This document shows positions 34,019-41,086 of a stretch of DNA of 64,000 nucleotides, piece by piece. The notes beneath the pieces are model-generated. The model saw nothing but the letters and a program-made list of their open reading frames with translations. It had not been told where the DNA came from and searched no databases. The DNA comes from Bifidobacterium miconisargentati. Its GTDB lineage: Bacteria > Actinomycetota > Actinomycetes > Actinomycetales > Bifidobacteriaceae. Position 1 is the stretch's first letter, and every line of letters starts with the position of its first letter. Made by a program: the position numbers and the translations under genes. Location: NCBI RefSeq assembly GCF_019331675.1, contig NZ_JAHBBJ010000002.1, positions 1-64,000 of the forward strand, read 5' to 3'.

Positions 34019-34039
34019 GGGCAGGGGCAGGGGCAGGGG
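34019..34039 (+). other. G-quadruplex motif (GGGGCA repeats)
   Basis: Four G-runs (3, 4, 4 and 4 G) separated by CA dinucleotides, on the coding strand of rpoC. This is a canonical G3+N2 arrangement with the very short loops that give stable parallel quadruplexes. Confidence 0.6.
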
Positions 34040-34068
34040 CAGGAAGGCTGGAACGGACACGGTACACT

Positions 34069-34116
34069 GGCTCCCCTCTCCGAGGGGAGCTGTCAGCGAA
34101 GCTGACTGAGGGGAGC
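34069..34116. repeat. REP-like repeat, copy 7
   Basis: GGCTCCCCTC tcc GAGGGGAGC, GTCAGC gaa GCTGAC, TGAGGGGAGC. The cleanest full-length copy: two hairpins plus a third GAGGGGAG that can replace either arm. Confidence 0.8.
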
Positions 34117-34143
34117 TGCACGGGAGATAGCCTCAACGCTACG

Positions 34144-34193
34144 ACTCCCCTCAGTCTCACTTCGTTCGACAGCTCCCCTCAGAGAGGGGAGCC
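34144..34193. repeat. REP-like repeat, copy 8, inverted relative to copy 7
   Basis: GACTCCCCTCAGTC, TTCGTTCGAC, AGCTCCCCTC aga GAGGGGAGCC. With copy 7 it forms a head-to-head pair around 27 bp, able to fold into one large structure. Confidence 0.8.
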
Positions 34194-34268
34194 GAAAAGC
34201 AAAGAAGCGTGCTCTCCCCAAATCAAGGAAGAGCACGCTTCTTGTGTCATCCGCGGAACCCAGCGGAC

Positions 34269-35219
34269 TTAGCGCAGGGCCAGGTTGGCGGCGCCGATCA
34301 GACCGGCGTCCTGGCCGGCGGTGGCGGCGACGATCTTGGCGTGGCCGCGGTAGGCGCTGCCTTCCAGGAAGCGGGAGTAGTTGTAGCGGGCCGGCTCCAG
34401 CAGGATGTCGCCGACGGCCACCACGCCGCCGCCGATCACGAAGATGTCCGGGTCGAGCACCGCGGCGGTCGCGGCCATCGTGCGGCCGAGCCATTCGCCG
34501 ATCTTGTTGAAGGCGTACAGGCCGAGCACGTCGCCCTCCTGGGCGGCCTGGGAGACCATCGGGCCCTCGAGCTTGGTGATGTCGCCACCGCACAGCTCCA
34601 GCAGGCGCTTGGCGTCCTGCGGGCGACGGCGCACGGCGGACTTGGCGAAGTTCTCCAGTGAGGTGCCGGAGGTGTAGCGCTCGGCGCAGCCGCGCAGGCC
34701 GCAGCCGCAGTGGTCGCCGTCCGGGACCATCGGCAGGTGGCCGAGCTCGGCGGCCATGCCGAAGGAGCCGCGGTACAGTTCGCCGTTGATCACGATGGCG
34801 CCGCCGAGGCCGGTGCCCACGGTCAGGGCCACCATGTTCTTGCTGCCCTGGCCGGCACCGTGCACGTACTCGCCCCAGCCGGCGCAGTTCGCGTCGTTCT
34901 CGATGATGACCGGCACGGCGTGGTCGATGAGCGCGCCGATGTGCTCGGACAGGTCGTAGTTGAGCCATGCGGGGATGTTCGCGGCGAAGGTCATGGTCTT
35001 GCGGTCGGCGCCGACGTTGCCTGCGGCGGAGACGCCGATGGCCTGGATGTCGGTGTGGCCGGAGGCGATGGCCTCGTTGTAGATCTTGGCGATGTTCTGG
35101 TTGATGGCGTCGGCATCCATCGGCGTGGGGACGCGCCAGCGCTGGATAATGGTATCGTTTTCATCGCACACGGCGGCGGCGATCTTGGTTCCTCCGATAT
35201 CGATGGCAAGCGTGGTCAT
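34269..35219 (-). CDS. glk: ROK-family glucokinase
   Basis: 316 aa. ROK sugar kinase without a DNA-binding domain: phosphate loop LAIDIGGTKIAA, catalytic Asp in IENDANCAGWGE, GTGLGGAIVING, the zinc motif HCGCGLRGCAE and IGGGVVAVGD. It phosphorylates glucose with ATP and supplies the fructose-6-phosphate phosphoketolase pathway. AAAGGAG lies 6 nt before ATG 35219 on the minus strand. A TATGAT box lies at complement 35261-35266. Single gene, convergent with rpoC. Confidence 0.92.
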   Translation of the reverse strand: MTTLAIDIGGTKIAAAVCDENDTIIQRWRVPTPMDADAINQNIAKIYNEAIASGHTDIQAIGVSAAGNVGADRKTMTFAANIPAWLNYDLSEHIGALIDHAVPVIIENDANCAGWGEYVHGAGQGSKNMVALTVGTGLGGAIVINGELYRGSFGMAAELGHLPMVPDGDHCGCGLRGCAERYTSGTSLENFAKSAVRRRPQDAKRLLELCGGDITKLEGPMVSQAAQEGDVLGLYAFNKIGEWLGRTMAATAAVLDPDIFVIGGGVVAVGDILLEPARYNYSRFLEGSAYRGHAKIVAATAGQDAGLIGAANLALR

Positions 35220-35531
35220 GGCCTCTCCTTTGATTGTCTTGGTACGCTTCAAACACTGGAATCATAACGGTTGCGGAAGACGTAACGTGGTATTTCCCGC
35301 ATGATTTGCAGCAATGGCAGCATCGATTGCCTGGTTTGCACATGGGTGGGAGCGTTCACACCCACCCCCCCCTAAATCACCAATTGGGAAGCAAACGGTT
35401 GCATTGACGCCGATTCGATAGGGGGCATCAGGGGTGGTGTGATGCGACACGCCGCGACACGCCGAAGTTGCGCATATGCCTGTGCTTCCGGTAATGTATC
35501 CACTCGTGCCTCACGAGAGTGAGAAACACAC
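35220..35531. other. 312-bp region between divergent glk and tRNA-Asp
   Basis: No gene. It holds the glk -10 (complement 35261-35266), a GGTGGG/CCCACC hairpin ending in a run of eight C (35365-35372), the near-palindrome GCAAACGGTTGC (35391-35402), and the tRNA promoter TTGCGC (35468-35473), 18 bp, TAATGT (35492-35497). Confidence 0.5.
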
Positions 35532-35608
35532 GGCCCCGTAGCTCAGTTGGTTAGAGCGCCGCCCTGTCACGGCGGAGGTCACCGGTTCAAGTCCGGCCGG
35601 GGTCGCCA
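35532..35608 (+). tRNA. tRNA-Asp (GUC)
   Basis: Cloverleaf: acceptor GGCCCCG/CGGGGTC (one G-U), D arm GCTC...GAGC, anticodon stem CCGCC/GGCGG with loop CTGTCAC (anticodon GTC), T arm CCGG TTCAAGT CCGG, discriminator G at 35605, and CCA encoded at 35606-35608. Followed directly by a terminator. Confidence 0.95.
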
Positions 35609-35610
35609 CC

Positions 35611-35639
35611 AAGGCTTCCGATGATTCGGAAGCCTTTTT
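35611..35639 (+). terminator. Terminator of tRNA-Asp
   Basis: AAGGCTTCCG atgat-type loop CGGAAGCCTT followed by TTT. It lies 3 bp after the CCA end. Confidence 0.8.
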
Positions 35640-35702
35640 CGTTATCTGACCTGACACAGCGGCTCATCGCCGCGCCAACCCAACGGCAAGGAGTCCGCCA
35701 CC

Positions 35703-36122
35703 ATGCAGCGTCCGATCATGACCTCCCGTTCCTTCCTGCGCATGCCGTCCGAGCAGGCCGGCCCCGGCGACGAAACCGTGGCGCAGAATCTCGTGGACAC
35801 GCTGGAGGCCAACCGCTCGCGCTGCGTGGGCATGGCCGCCAACATGATCGGCGTGAACAAGCGCATCATCGCCTTCGTCGACGAGGACTTGGGCGGACGC
35901 ATCACCGTCATGTACAACCCAGTGATCACCGCCACCGACGGCGCGTACGACACCCAGGAAGGATGCCTGTCCCTGGACGGCGAACGCCGCACGCTGCGCT
36001 ACCGCCGCATCGAGGTGGATTTCGAGGACCGTCGCTTACGGGCTCGCCATGCCACGTTCACCGGTTTCACCGCCGAGATCATCCAGCACGAAGTCGACCA
36101 CTGCAACGGCATCATCATCTGA
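35703..36122 (+). CDS. Peptide deformylase-like protein with altered motif 1
   Basis: 139 aa, shorter than typical deformylase. Motif 2 EGCLS supplies the metal-binding C88, and motif 3 HEVDH (H129, E130, H133) is intact. Motif 1 reads GMAANMIG, with Met48 where true deformylases have the catalytic Gln that stabilises the transition state. It may therefore be a weak or specialised deformylase, or have another metal-dependent role; removal of the N-formyl group from new proteins is not assured. The AAGGAG at 35687-35692 precedes the ATG. It follows tRNA-Asp and precedes rarD. Confidence 0.8.
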   Translation: MQRPIMTSRSFLRMPSEQAGPGDETVAQNLVDTLEANRSRCVGMAANMIGVNKRIIAFVDEDLGGRITVMYNPVITATDGAYDTQEGCLSLDGERRTLRYRRIEVDFEDRRLRARHATFTGFTAEIIQHEVDHCNGIII

Positions 36123-36161
36123 GCCGGACCAGCCAAGCCGGGCCGCACGGGCCGGTTGCGT

Positions 36162-36167
36162 TAGAAT
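36162..36167 (+). promoter_or_regulatory. -10 box of leaderless rarD (GTG start)
   Basis: TAGAAT ends 6 nt before GTG 36174, in the same position as in front of the PBP gene. No ribosome site is present. Confidence 0.5.
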
Positions 36168-36173
36168 CATCCG

Positions 36174-37148
36174 GTGAATCCAGCATCATCCGCACCTGAC
36201 GTCACCGCACATACCGGCACCGAATCCGTCGACGACGGGCACGCCTCCGGCCCGCAGATCGTCCAGACGCCCAAAGGCGTGGCCGCCACGCTCGCGCAGG
36301 CGTTCGTATACGGCATGTTCCCGCTGTACTGGGCCGCGCTGGCCAGCGTGCCGTCGATGAACGTGATGCTTTACCGCATCGTCACCGCGGCGGTGGTGAT
36401 GGTGGTGTTCATGCTGGCGACCGGCCGCTGGCGTGGCCTCGTCGCGGCCGTATGCGCGATGTGGCGCACGCCGAAGGTCTTCGCGATGGCCGTCACGGCC
36501 GCCGTGCTCGTGACCATCGACTGGGTGGTCTATATCTATCTGGTCTCGATAGGCCGCACCTCCGAGGCCAGCGCCGCCAACTTCCTCATGCCGCTCATCA
36601 ACATGCTGCTGGCGCTCGTGCTGCTGCGCGAACGCACCACGCGGCTCGGACTGGTCTCCATGGGCATCGCGGTCATCGGCGGTGCCTTGTATGTGCTGGA
36701 CACCGGCTCGTTTCCCGGTCTCGCGCTGCTCATGACCTTCAGCTACTCGGGATACTGCCTCATCAAACGATTCGTGCCGCTCGACCCGTTCCAATCACTG
36801 ACGTTCGAGACCGGCGTGCTCACGCCGATCGCGTTCGTGGCGCTCGCCGTGCAGCCGCGGTTCGGCGTGCCGGCGGGGGAGCCGTGGTGGGTGTGGGCGA
36901 TGCTTGCCGGTTGCGGCGTGCTCACGGTGATCCCGCTGGTGCTCACTTCGTACGGCGTCAAGCACGCCGCGTTCCTGACGTTGAGTTTTACGCAGTACAT
37001 CACGCCCACCATCCAGCTGATTCTGGGCATTGCGGTGCTCGGGGAACGGGTGCCGGCGCATCGGTTCATCTCCTTCTCCGTGATCTGGCTGGCGCTCGCC
37101 GTGTATACCTTCGACCTGGTAAGGCGGCATTACGAACGCCTGAAGTAG
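36174..37148 (+). CDS. rarD: EamA/RarD-family transporter
   Basis: 324 aa, ten predicted membrane helices after a 30-residue polar N-terminus. The RarD signature is visible in GVAATLAQAFVYGMFPLYWA, LVTIDWVVYIYLVSIGRTSEAS, FLMPLINMLLALVLLRER and SFTQYITPTIQLILGIAVL. RarD proteins are inner-membrane drug/metabolite transporters with uncertain substrates. A leaderless GTG start is deduced from the TAGAAT box. The gene ends 40 bp before a cluster of DnaA-box-like sites. Confidence 0.87.
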   Translation: MNPASSAPDVTAHTGTESVDDGHASGPQIVQTPKGVAATLAQAFVYGMFPLYWAALASVPSMNVMLYRIVTAAVVMVVFMLATGRWRGLVAAVCAMWRTPKVFAMAVTAAVLVTIDWVVYIYLVSIGRTSEASAANFLMPLINMLLALVLLRERTTRLGLVSMGIAVIGGALYVLDTGSFPGLALLMTFSYSGYCLIKRFVPLDPFQSLTFETGVLTPIAFVALAVQPRFGVPAGEPWWVWAMLAGCGVLTVIPLVLTSYGVKHAAFLTLSFTQYITPTIQLILGIAVLGERVPAHRFISFSVIWLALAVYTFDLVRRHYERLK

Positions 37149-37188
37149 GGGAGCGACACGCCGGTGCCGGCCGCGCGGCTGTGCCTGC

Positions 37189-37310
37189 GGTGGACAACCA
37201 TCGGCTCAACCGGTGGATAACCGGGCCGGATGGCGGATTATCCACCGCATGGCCGACCGGTTATGCACATTCGGGAGTGGCGGAATCGTGCGGTTTTCCA
37301 CTTATCCACC
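37189..37310. promoter_or_regulatory. Cluster of DnaA-box-like 9-mers
   Basis: TTGTCCACC (minus, 37189-37197), TTATCCACC (minus, 37212-37220), TTATCCACC (plus, 37238-37246), TTATGCACA (plus, 37261-37269), TTTTCCACT (37294-37302) and TTATCCACC (plus, 37302-37310). The bacterial consensus is TTATCCACA. Five or six sites in 122 bp is far above chance. Confidence 0.55.
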
Positions 37311-37516
37311 AAACCGGGGCGGGGGATTGCGAACGTTTACATGCGGGGCGTAACGTGTGCCTCACGGCGGAAGGAACATCCGCCGGCCAACGTTATTGAG
37401 AGATCTGGTCTGATTCGCCCGATGTGAGGGGACGGGCGGCCGGATAACCCCGTTGGCCATTCGTCGCCATGAGGTACGCGGATGGCTGTCGGGTTCGGGA
37501 ATCGGGGGACGCTCCG

Positions 37517-37553
37517 CATATGGCCTGCCGTGGGGATGCGGCGGGCCATATGG
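37517..37553. repeat. Inverted repeat CATATGGCC/GGCCATATG
   Basis: CATATGGCCTGCCG and CGGCGGGCCATATG match 13 of 14 positions as mirror arms. Function unknown. Confidence 0.5.
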
Positions 37554-37566
37554 CCCTTGTCAGGTT

Positions 37567-37690
37567 GGTCTAGCGGCCGTTCTCTGCTGGGAGCCCGTGC
37601 GGTCTATCGAAAAACGGCCGCGATTCGGCGGATTTCCGTCCGGAATTTGCTAGACCGTGCAGCCTCCTGGCAAGAAACGGCCGCTAATCA
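37567..37690. repeat. Large imperfect inverted repeat upstream of xylA
   Basis: The arm from 37567 (GGTCTAGCGGCCGTTCTC) is mirrored by 37651-37690 (AGACCGTGC... GAAACGGCCGCTAATC), roughly 40 nt with several mismatches; an inner AAACGGCCGCGATTC (37611 on) is a third copy of one arm. Confidence 0.5.
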
Positions 37691-37820
37691 GGGCTGCGGC
37701 ATCCGGGCTGCATGCGGTCCGCTTTTTCGCATGCGTCTTTTCTCCGCGTCTATGCATGGCTGTCGAAAACCGTTGCGATCATTGGCAACACGCTGTGTGC
37801 CGCCGTATTAATTCAATCAT

Positions 37821-37871
37821 TTGACAAACATAGTTTAACGGGTTTACTATTAATCCCGTAATCCGTTGAAC
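37821..37871 (+). promoter_or_regulatory. xylA promoter with two XylR-type operators
   Basis: TTGACA (37821-37826), 18 bp, TACTAT (37845-37850). Operator 1, GTTTAACGGGTTTAC (37833-37847, read on minus GTAAACCCGTTAAAC), fills the spacer; operator 2, CGTAATCCGTTGAAC (37857-37871), covers the start point. Both match the motif found before the other xyl units. Confidence 0.65.
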
Positions 37872-37894
37872 CACTACTGCAAAGGAGCGCCCAA

Positions 37895-39244
37895 ATGGGT
37901 CTGTGGGATGTTGACAAGGTCGAGTACGTCGGTCGTTCTAAGGGGCCGAAGGAGGGCCTGGCCTTCCACTACTACGATGCCGACAAGGTCGTTGCCGGCA
38001 AGAAGATGAAGGACTGGCTGCGCTTCGGCGTCGCTTGGTGGCACACCTTCAACCAGGAGCTGGTTGATCCGTTCGGCACCGGCACCGCCCACCGTCCGTA
38101 CTACAAGTACACCGATCCGATGGATCAGGCCCTGGCCAAGGTGGACTACGCCTTCGAGCTGTTCCAGAAGCTCGGCGTCGAGTACTTCTGCTTCCACGAT
38201 CGCGACATCGCCCCCGAGGGTGACACCCTGCGCGAGACCGACGCCAACCTGGACAAGGTCGTCGACAAGATCGAGGAGAACATGAAGGCCACCGGCGTCA
38301 AGCTGCTGTGGAACACCTCCTCCCTGTTCACCAACCCGCGCTTCGTGTCCGGCGCCGCCACCTCCCCGTTCGCCGACATCTACGCCTACGCCGGCGGCCA
38401 GCTCAAGAAGAGCCTCGAGATCGGCAAGCGCCTGGGCGCCGAGAACTACGTGTTCTGGGGTGGCCGTGAAGGCTACGAGAACCTGTGGAACACCGAGATG
38501 AAGCGTGAGACCGATCACATCGCTCAGTTCTTCCACCTGTGCGCCGACTACGCCAAGGAAATCGGCTTCGACGCCCAGTTCCTGATCGAGCCGAAGCCGA
38601 AGGAGCCGACGCTGCACCAGTACGACTTCGATGCCGCCACCGCCATCGAGTTCCTGCGCAGCCACGACCTGACCGACGTCTTCAAGCTGAACCTCGAGGG
38701 CAACCACGCCAACCTGGCCGGCCACACCTACCAGCACGAGATCCGCGTGGCCCGCGAGAACGGCTTCCTGGGCTCCCTCGACGCCAACCAGGGCGACAAG
38801 CTCATCGGCTGGGATATGGATGAGTTCCCGACCGACCTCTACGAGACCGTCGCCGTGATGTGGGAAGTCCTGCAGGCCGGCTCCATCGGTCCTCACGGTG
38901 GTCTGAACTTCGACGCCAAGCCGCGCCGTACCTCCTTCTACGCCGAGGACCTGTTCCGCTCCCACGTCGCCGGCATGGATTCCTACGCCGCCGGCCTGCT
39001 GGTCGCCGACAAGATGAACCAGGACGGCTTCATCCAGGATCTCATGGCCGAGCGCTACAGCTCCTACGACTCCGGCATCGGCAAGGACATCGAGGACGGC
39101 AACGTCACCCTGGCCGACCTCGAAGCCTACAGCCTCGACAAGCCGCAGTCCGAGCTGATCGCCGCCACCAAGTCCGATCACCTGGAGTCCGTCAAGGCCA
39201 CCATCAACAACTACATCATCGACGCCCTGTCCGAGGTTGAGTGA
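37895..39244 (+). CDS. xylA: Xylose isomerase
   Basis: 449 aa, class II xylose isomerase. The catalytic pair H101/D104 lies in FCFHDRD, the same numbering as in E. coli, and metal ligands lie in [43 protein letters not shown]. It converts D-xylose to D-xylulose, the substrate of XylB. AAAGGAG (37881-37887) precedes the ATG. Two operator-like sites in the promoter indicate xylose-dependent derepression by the ROK regulator at 60185. It opens the xylose island; a long hairpin at 39555 closes the unit. Confidence 0.98.
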   Translation: MGLWDVDKVEYVGRSKGPKEGLAFHYYDADKVVAGKKMKDWLRFGVAWWHTFNQELVDPFGTGTAHRPYYKYTDPMDQALAKVDYAFELFQKLGVEYFCFHDRDIAPEGDTLRETDANLDKVVDKIEENMKATGVKLLWNTSSLFTNPRFVSGAATSPFADIYAYAGGQLKKSLEIGKRLGAENYVFWGGREGYENLWNTEMKRETDHIAQFFHLCADYAKEIGFDAQFLIEPKPKEPTLHQYDFDAATAIEFLRSHDLTDVFKLNLEGNHANLAGHTYQHEIRVARENGFLGSLDANQGDKLIGWDMDEFPTDLYETVAVMWEVLQAGSIGPHGGLNFDAKPRRTSFYAEDLFRSHVAGMDSYAAGLLVADKMNQDGFIQDLMAERYSSYDSGIGKDIEDGNVTLADLEAYSLDKPQSELIAATKSDHLESVKATINNYIIDALSEVE

Positions 39245-39362
39245 AACTCGGATTCGGTCTCGAATGACTGACTGATACGGATTGCTTCGTCACCGGATGC
39301 GTGGTGCCGTGGGCCGTATGGCTTGCGAAAGCGCGCATCCGGCACGATTCGCCATATCTTGC

Positions 39363-39415
39363 ATAACCGAATACGAATAATTGAATATCGATAACTGAAG
39401 ATGCGATAACTGAAT
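39363..39415. repeat. Iteron-like degenerate tandem repeat ATAACTGAAT
   Basis: ATAACCGAAT (39363), ATAATTGAAT (39377), ATAACTGAAG (39391) and ATAACTGAAT (39406), period 14-15 bp. Function unknown. Confidence 0.5.
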
Positions 39416-39554
39416 ATAAAACCGATAATGCGCTACGGAAGCGGTGCGCCGCCGCCGTGCGCGAGTCGCAGACGGCCGGGCGTCGAAGCCATGCCGTGCG
39501 CGACGTCATGGTTGATTTTCCATTTCCTCAATTCTCCTTTCTCTCCTTCCTTCC

Positions 39555-39602
39555 ACCGGAAAGCCCGCCCGAACGCAGATGTTCAGGCGGGCTTTCCGGT
39601 TT
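39555..39602. terminator. Bidirectional hairpin between xylA and the LacI-type gene
   Basis: ACCGGAAAGCCCGCC-CGAAC pairs with GTTC-AGGCGGGCTTTCCGGT around GCAGAT; about 20 bp with one mismatch, then TTTG. Confidence 0.65.
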
Positions 39603-39674
39603 GTGGGCGAGTGCGTGTGTGATCGGAGCGCGTGGATTGTGATTCGGCTAGCGCAATCCACGCAAAGAATGGGA

Positions 39675-40721
39675 TCAGGCCTTGGCGTGGGCCAGGCGCT
39701 GCGTGCTGTCGCGCACTACGAGGGATGTGGAGAGAATCACGCGCTTCTGAATCTGCCGGCCCTCGGTGGTGTCGATGATCATGCGCGCCGCCGTGGAGGC
39801 CATGTCCTGCAGGGGCTGGCGCACCGTGGTGAGGGCCGGTCCCATGTAGGCGGCGGTCTGGATGTCGTCGAAGCCGATGATGGACAGGTCCTCCGGGATG
39901 CGGATCTTCAGCTGGCGCGCTGCCTCGTACACGCCCATGGCCTGCAGGTCGCTGCCGGCGAAGATGGCCGTGGGCCTGTTCTGCTCGTCCTCCAGCAACG
40001 CCATGGCACCCTCGTAGCCGCCTGGGGTGGTGAAGTCGCCCTCGGCGATGAGCTCGGGGGAGGTGGGGATGCCGCGTTCGGCCAATGCCGCCGAATAACC
40101 GTCCAGCCGGGCGCGCGAGCACAGCATCTCGTCCGGTCCGGTGATGATGCCGATGCGCTTGTGGCCGAGCTCCAGCAGATGACGGGTGGCGATCACGCCG
40201 CCCATCCAGTTGTCCGCCTGAACGGAGAGGTCGTCCAGCGCCGGGTTGCCCGAAGGGTCGAAGACCACGAAGGGGATGTTGTGGGATTGGAGCAGGCTGC
40301 GTTCGCTGTCCGTCAGGTTCGAGAACACCAGAATCGCCCCGATGGGCTGTCGTTCGATGATGCCCTTGGCCCATGCGGGGTCGGGATGTTTCCTGTCGCC
40401 GCTGGGAACGATCATGACGTTGATGCCGTGCCGCCTGGATTCCTCCAGAATGCCGCGGATCACTTCAAGCGCCCATATGGTATTGAAATCCCGGAAGACC
40501 ACCTCGATGGTGCGTTGTTGCCGCTCCGGTGAGTTCCGCCTCACATATCCGCTGTCTTTCAACGCCTTGTCGATGGCCTGCCGGGCCATCTCCGAGATGT
40601 CGCCTTTGCCGTTGAGCGCCTTGGAGACCGTGGCCAGCGAGTAGCCGGTCTGCTTGGCGATGTCCGAAAGCCTGACCTTCGTGCCGCCATTGGTCTGATG
40701 CGATTCAGTTGATGCCATCAT
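39675..40721 (-). CDS. LacI-family transcriptional regulator of the oligosaccharide importer
   Basis: 348 aa. The N-terminal LacI HTH (VRLSDIAKQTGYSLATVSKA, then LNGKGDIS) is followed by a periplasmic-binding-like sensor (IGAILVFSNL, GHKRIGIITGP, IIGFDDIQTA). It is divergent from the ABC importer operon. The palindrome CGAAACTTTCG occurs in the spacer of its own promoter and again 51 bp before the importer binding-protein gene, so it probably represses both and is released by a xylo- or arabinoxylo-oligosaccharide. The start is ATGATG at 40721 with AAGGTGG upstream; the longer reading lies within the promoter. Confidence 0.9.
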   Translation of the reverse strand: MMASTESHQTNGGTKVRLSDIAKQTGYSLATVSKALNGKGDISEMARQAIDKALKDSGYVRRNSPERQQRTIEVVFRDFNTIWALEVIRGILEESRRHGINVMIVPSGDRKHPDPAWAKGIIERQPIGAILVFSNLTDSERSLLQSHNIPFVVFDPSGNPALDDLSVQADNWMGGVIATRHLLELGHKRIGIITGPDEMLCSRARLDGYSAALAERGIPTSPELIAEGDFTTPGGYEGAMALLEDEQNRPTAIFAGSDLQAMGVYEAARQLKIRIPEDLSIIGFDDIQTAAYMGPALTTVRQPLQDMASTAARMIIDTTEGRQIQKRVILSTSLVVRDSTQRLAHAKA

Positions 40722-40749
40722 TGTCCACCTTGCCGAAAAGTATATTCTC

Positions 40750-40777
40750 ATTATATTCGAAACTTTCGATAGGTCAA
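40750..40777 (-). promoter_or_regulatory. Promoter of the LacI-type gene with its operator in the spacer
   Basis: Minus strand: TTGACC (40777-40772), 16 bp, TATAAT (40755-40750). The operator CGAAACTTTCG (40758-40768) occupies the spacer, a standard arrangement for autorepression. Confidence 0.7.
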
Positions 40778-40858
40778 TTCGGGATAATTTCGGTGTATAA
40801 ACGGTTAAGAACGTTGGAAATTAAGGGATTTTAGAAGCGCAACGCTTTCGTAAACCAA

Positions 40859-40873
40859 ATTTGACCGTTGAAC
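40859..40873 (+). promoter_or_regulatory. XylR-type site in the importer promoter
   Basis: ATTTGACCGTTGAAC: the right nine bases CCGTTGAAC are identical to sites at 37863-37871 and 49086-49094. It covers the -35 TTGACC (40861-40866). Confidence 0.5.
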
Positions 40874-41025
40874 TAATAAGGTCTTATGATGAAGGCATCG
40901 AAAATACAAAGCGAGTTTTCGATAGGGTTGAAAAAGCTCTTCAATACTTGATTTGACGCGGTTGTCGGGCGGTGTTGAGTGTCCGCTGCAAGCAAAGAGA
41001 AGTGTGCTTTGCGGCGACCGGCTTT

Positions 41026-41036
41026 CGAAACTTTCG
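41026..41036 (+). promoter_or_regulatory. Second LacI-type operator CGAAACTTTCG
   Basis: Exact copy of the 11-mer at 40758-40768, 51 bp before the binding-protein ATG. Two operators 268 bp apart could allow looping. Confidence 0.65.
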
Positions 41037-41086
41037 TAAATCGCTGACTGACGGTGACGTCGGTCGAGATGAAAAAGGAGACGACA

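Larger units (their letters stand above)
33872..34268. other. 397-bp region between convergent rpoC and glk
   Basis: No gene. From left to right: inverted repeat 33877-33927, a 25-bp perfect hairpin 33957-34012, a G-quadruplex motif 34019-34039, and two REP-like copies facing each other (34069-34116, 34144-34193). Confidence 0.75.
37149..37894. other. 746-bp intergenic region rarD - xylA
   Basis: No convincing gene. It contains a cluster of DnaA-box-like 9-mers (37189-37310), an inverted repeat 37517-37553 (CATATGGCC/GGCCATATG), a large imperfect inverted repeat 37567-37690, and the xylA promoter with two operators (37821-37871). Confidence 0.65.
39245..39674. other. 430-bp region between convergent xylA and the LacI-type gene
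   Basis: No gene. It holds four degenerate tandem repeats of ATAACTGAAT (39363-39415), an AT-rich stretch unusual for this genome, a strong hairpin (39555-39602) and a second stem GCGTGGATTG/CAATCCACGC (39630-39663). Confidence 0.55.
40722..41086. other. 365-bp divergent control region, LacI-type gene / importer operon
   Basis: No gene. It contains the lacI-type promoter, two CGAAACTTTCG operators, an XylR-type site, the probable importer promoter TTGACC (40861-40866), 18 bp, TATGAT (40885-40890), and a leader of about 190 nt. Confidence 0.6.

Noticed and set aside
35391..35402. GCAAACGGTTGC as a LacI-type operator for glk
   Set aside because: The palindrome is imperfect, lies more than 120 bp upstream of the glk -10 and has no second convincing copy in the window.
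37189..37310. Chromosomal replication origin
   Set aside because: DnaA-like boxes are present but dnaA, dnaN, recF, gyrB, rpmH and a clear AT-rich unwinding region next to the boxes are not, so only a DnaA-binding cluster is claimed.
37230..37811. Small plus-strand frames within the 746-bp region before xylA
   Set aside because: They overlap the DnaA-like boxes and inverted repeats, have no ribosome sites and show Arg/Pro/Gly-rich random composition.
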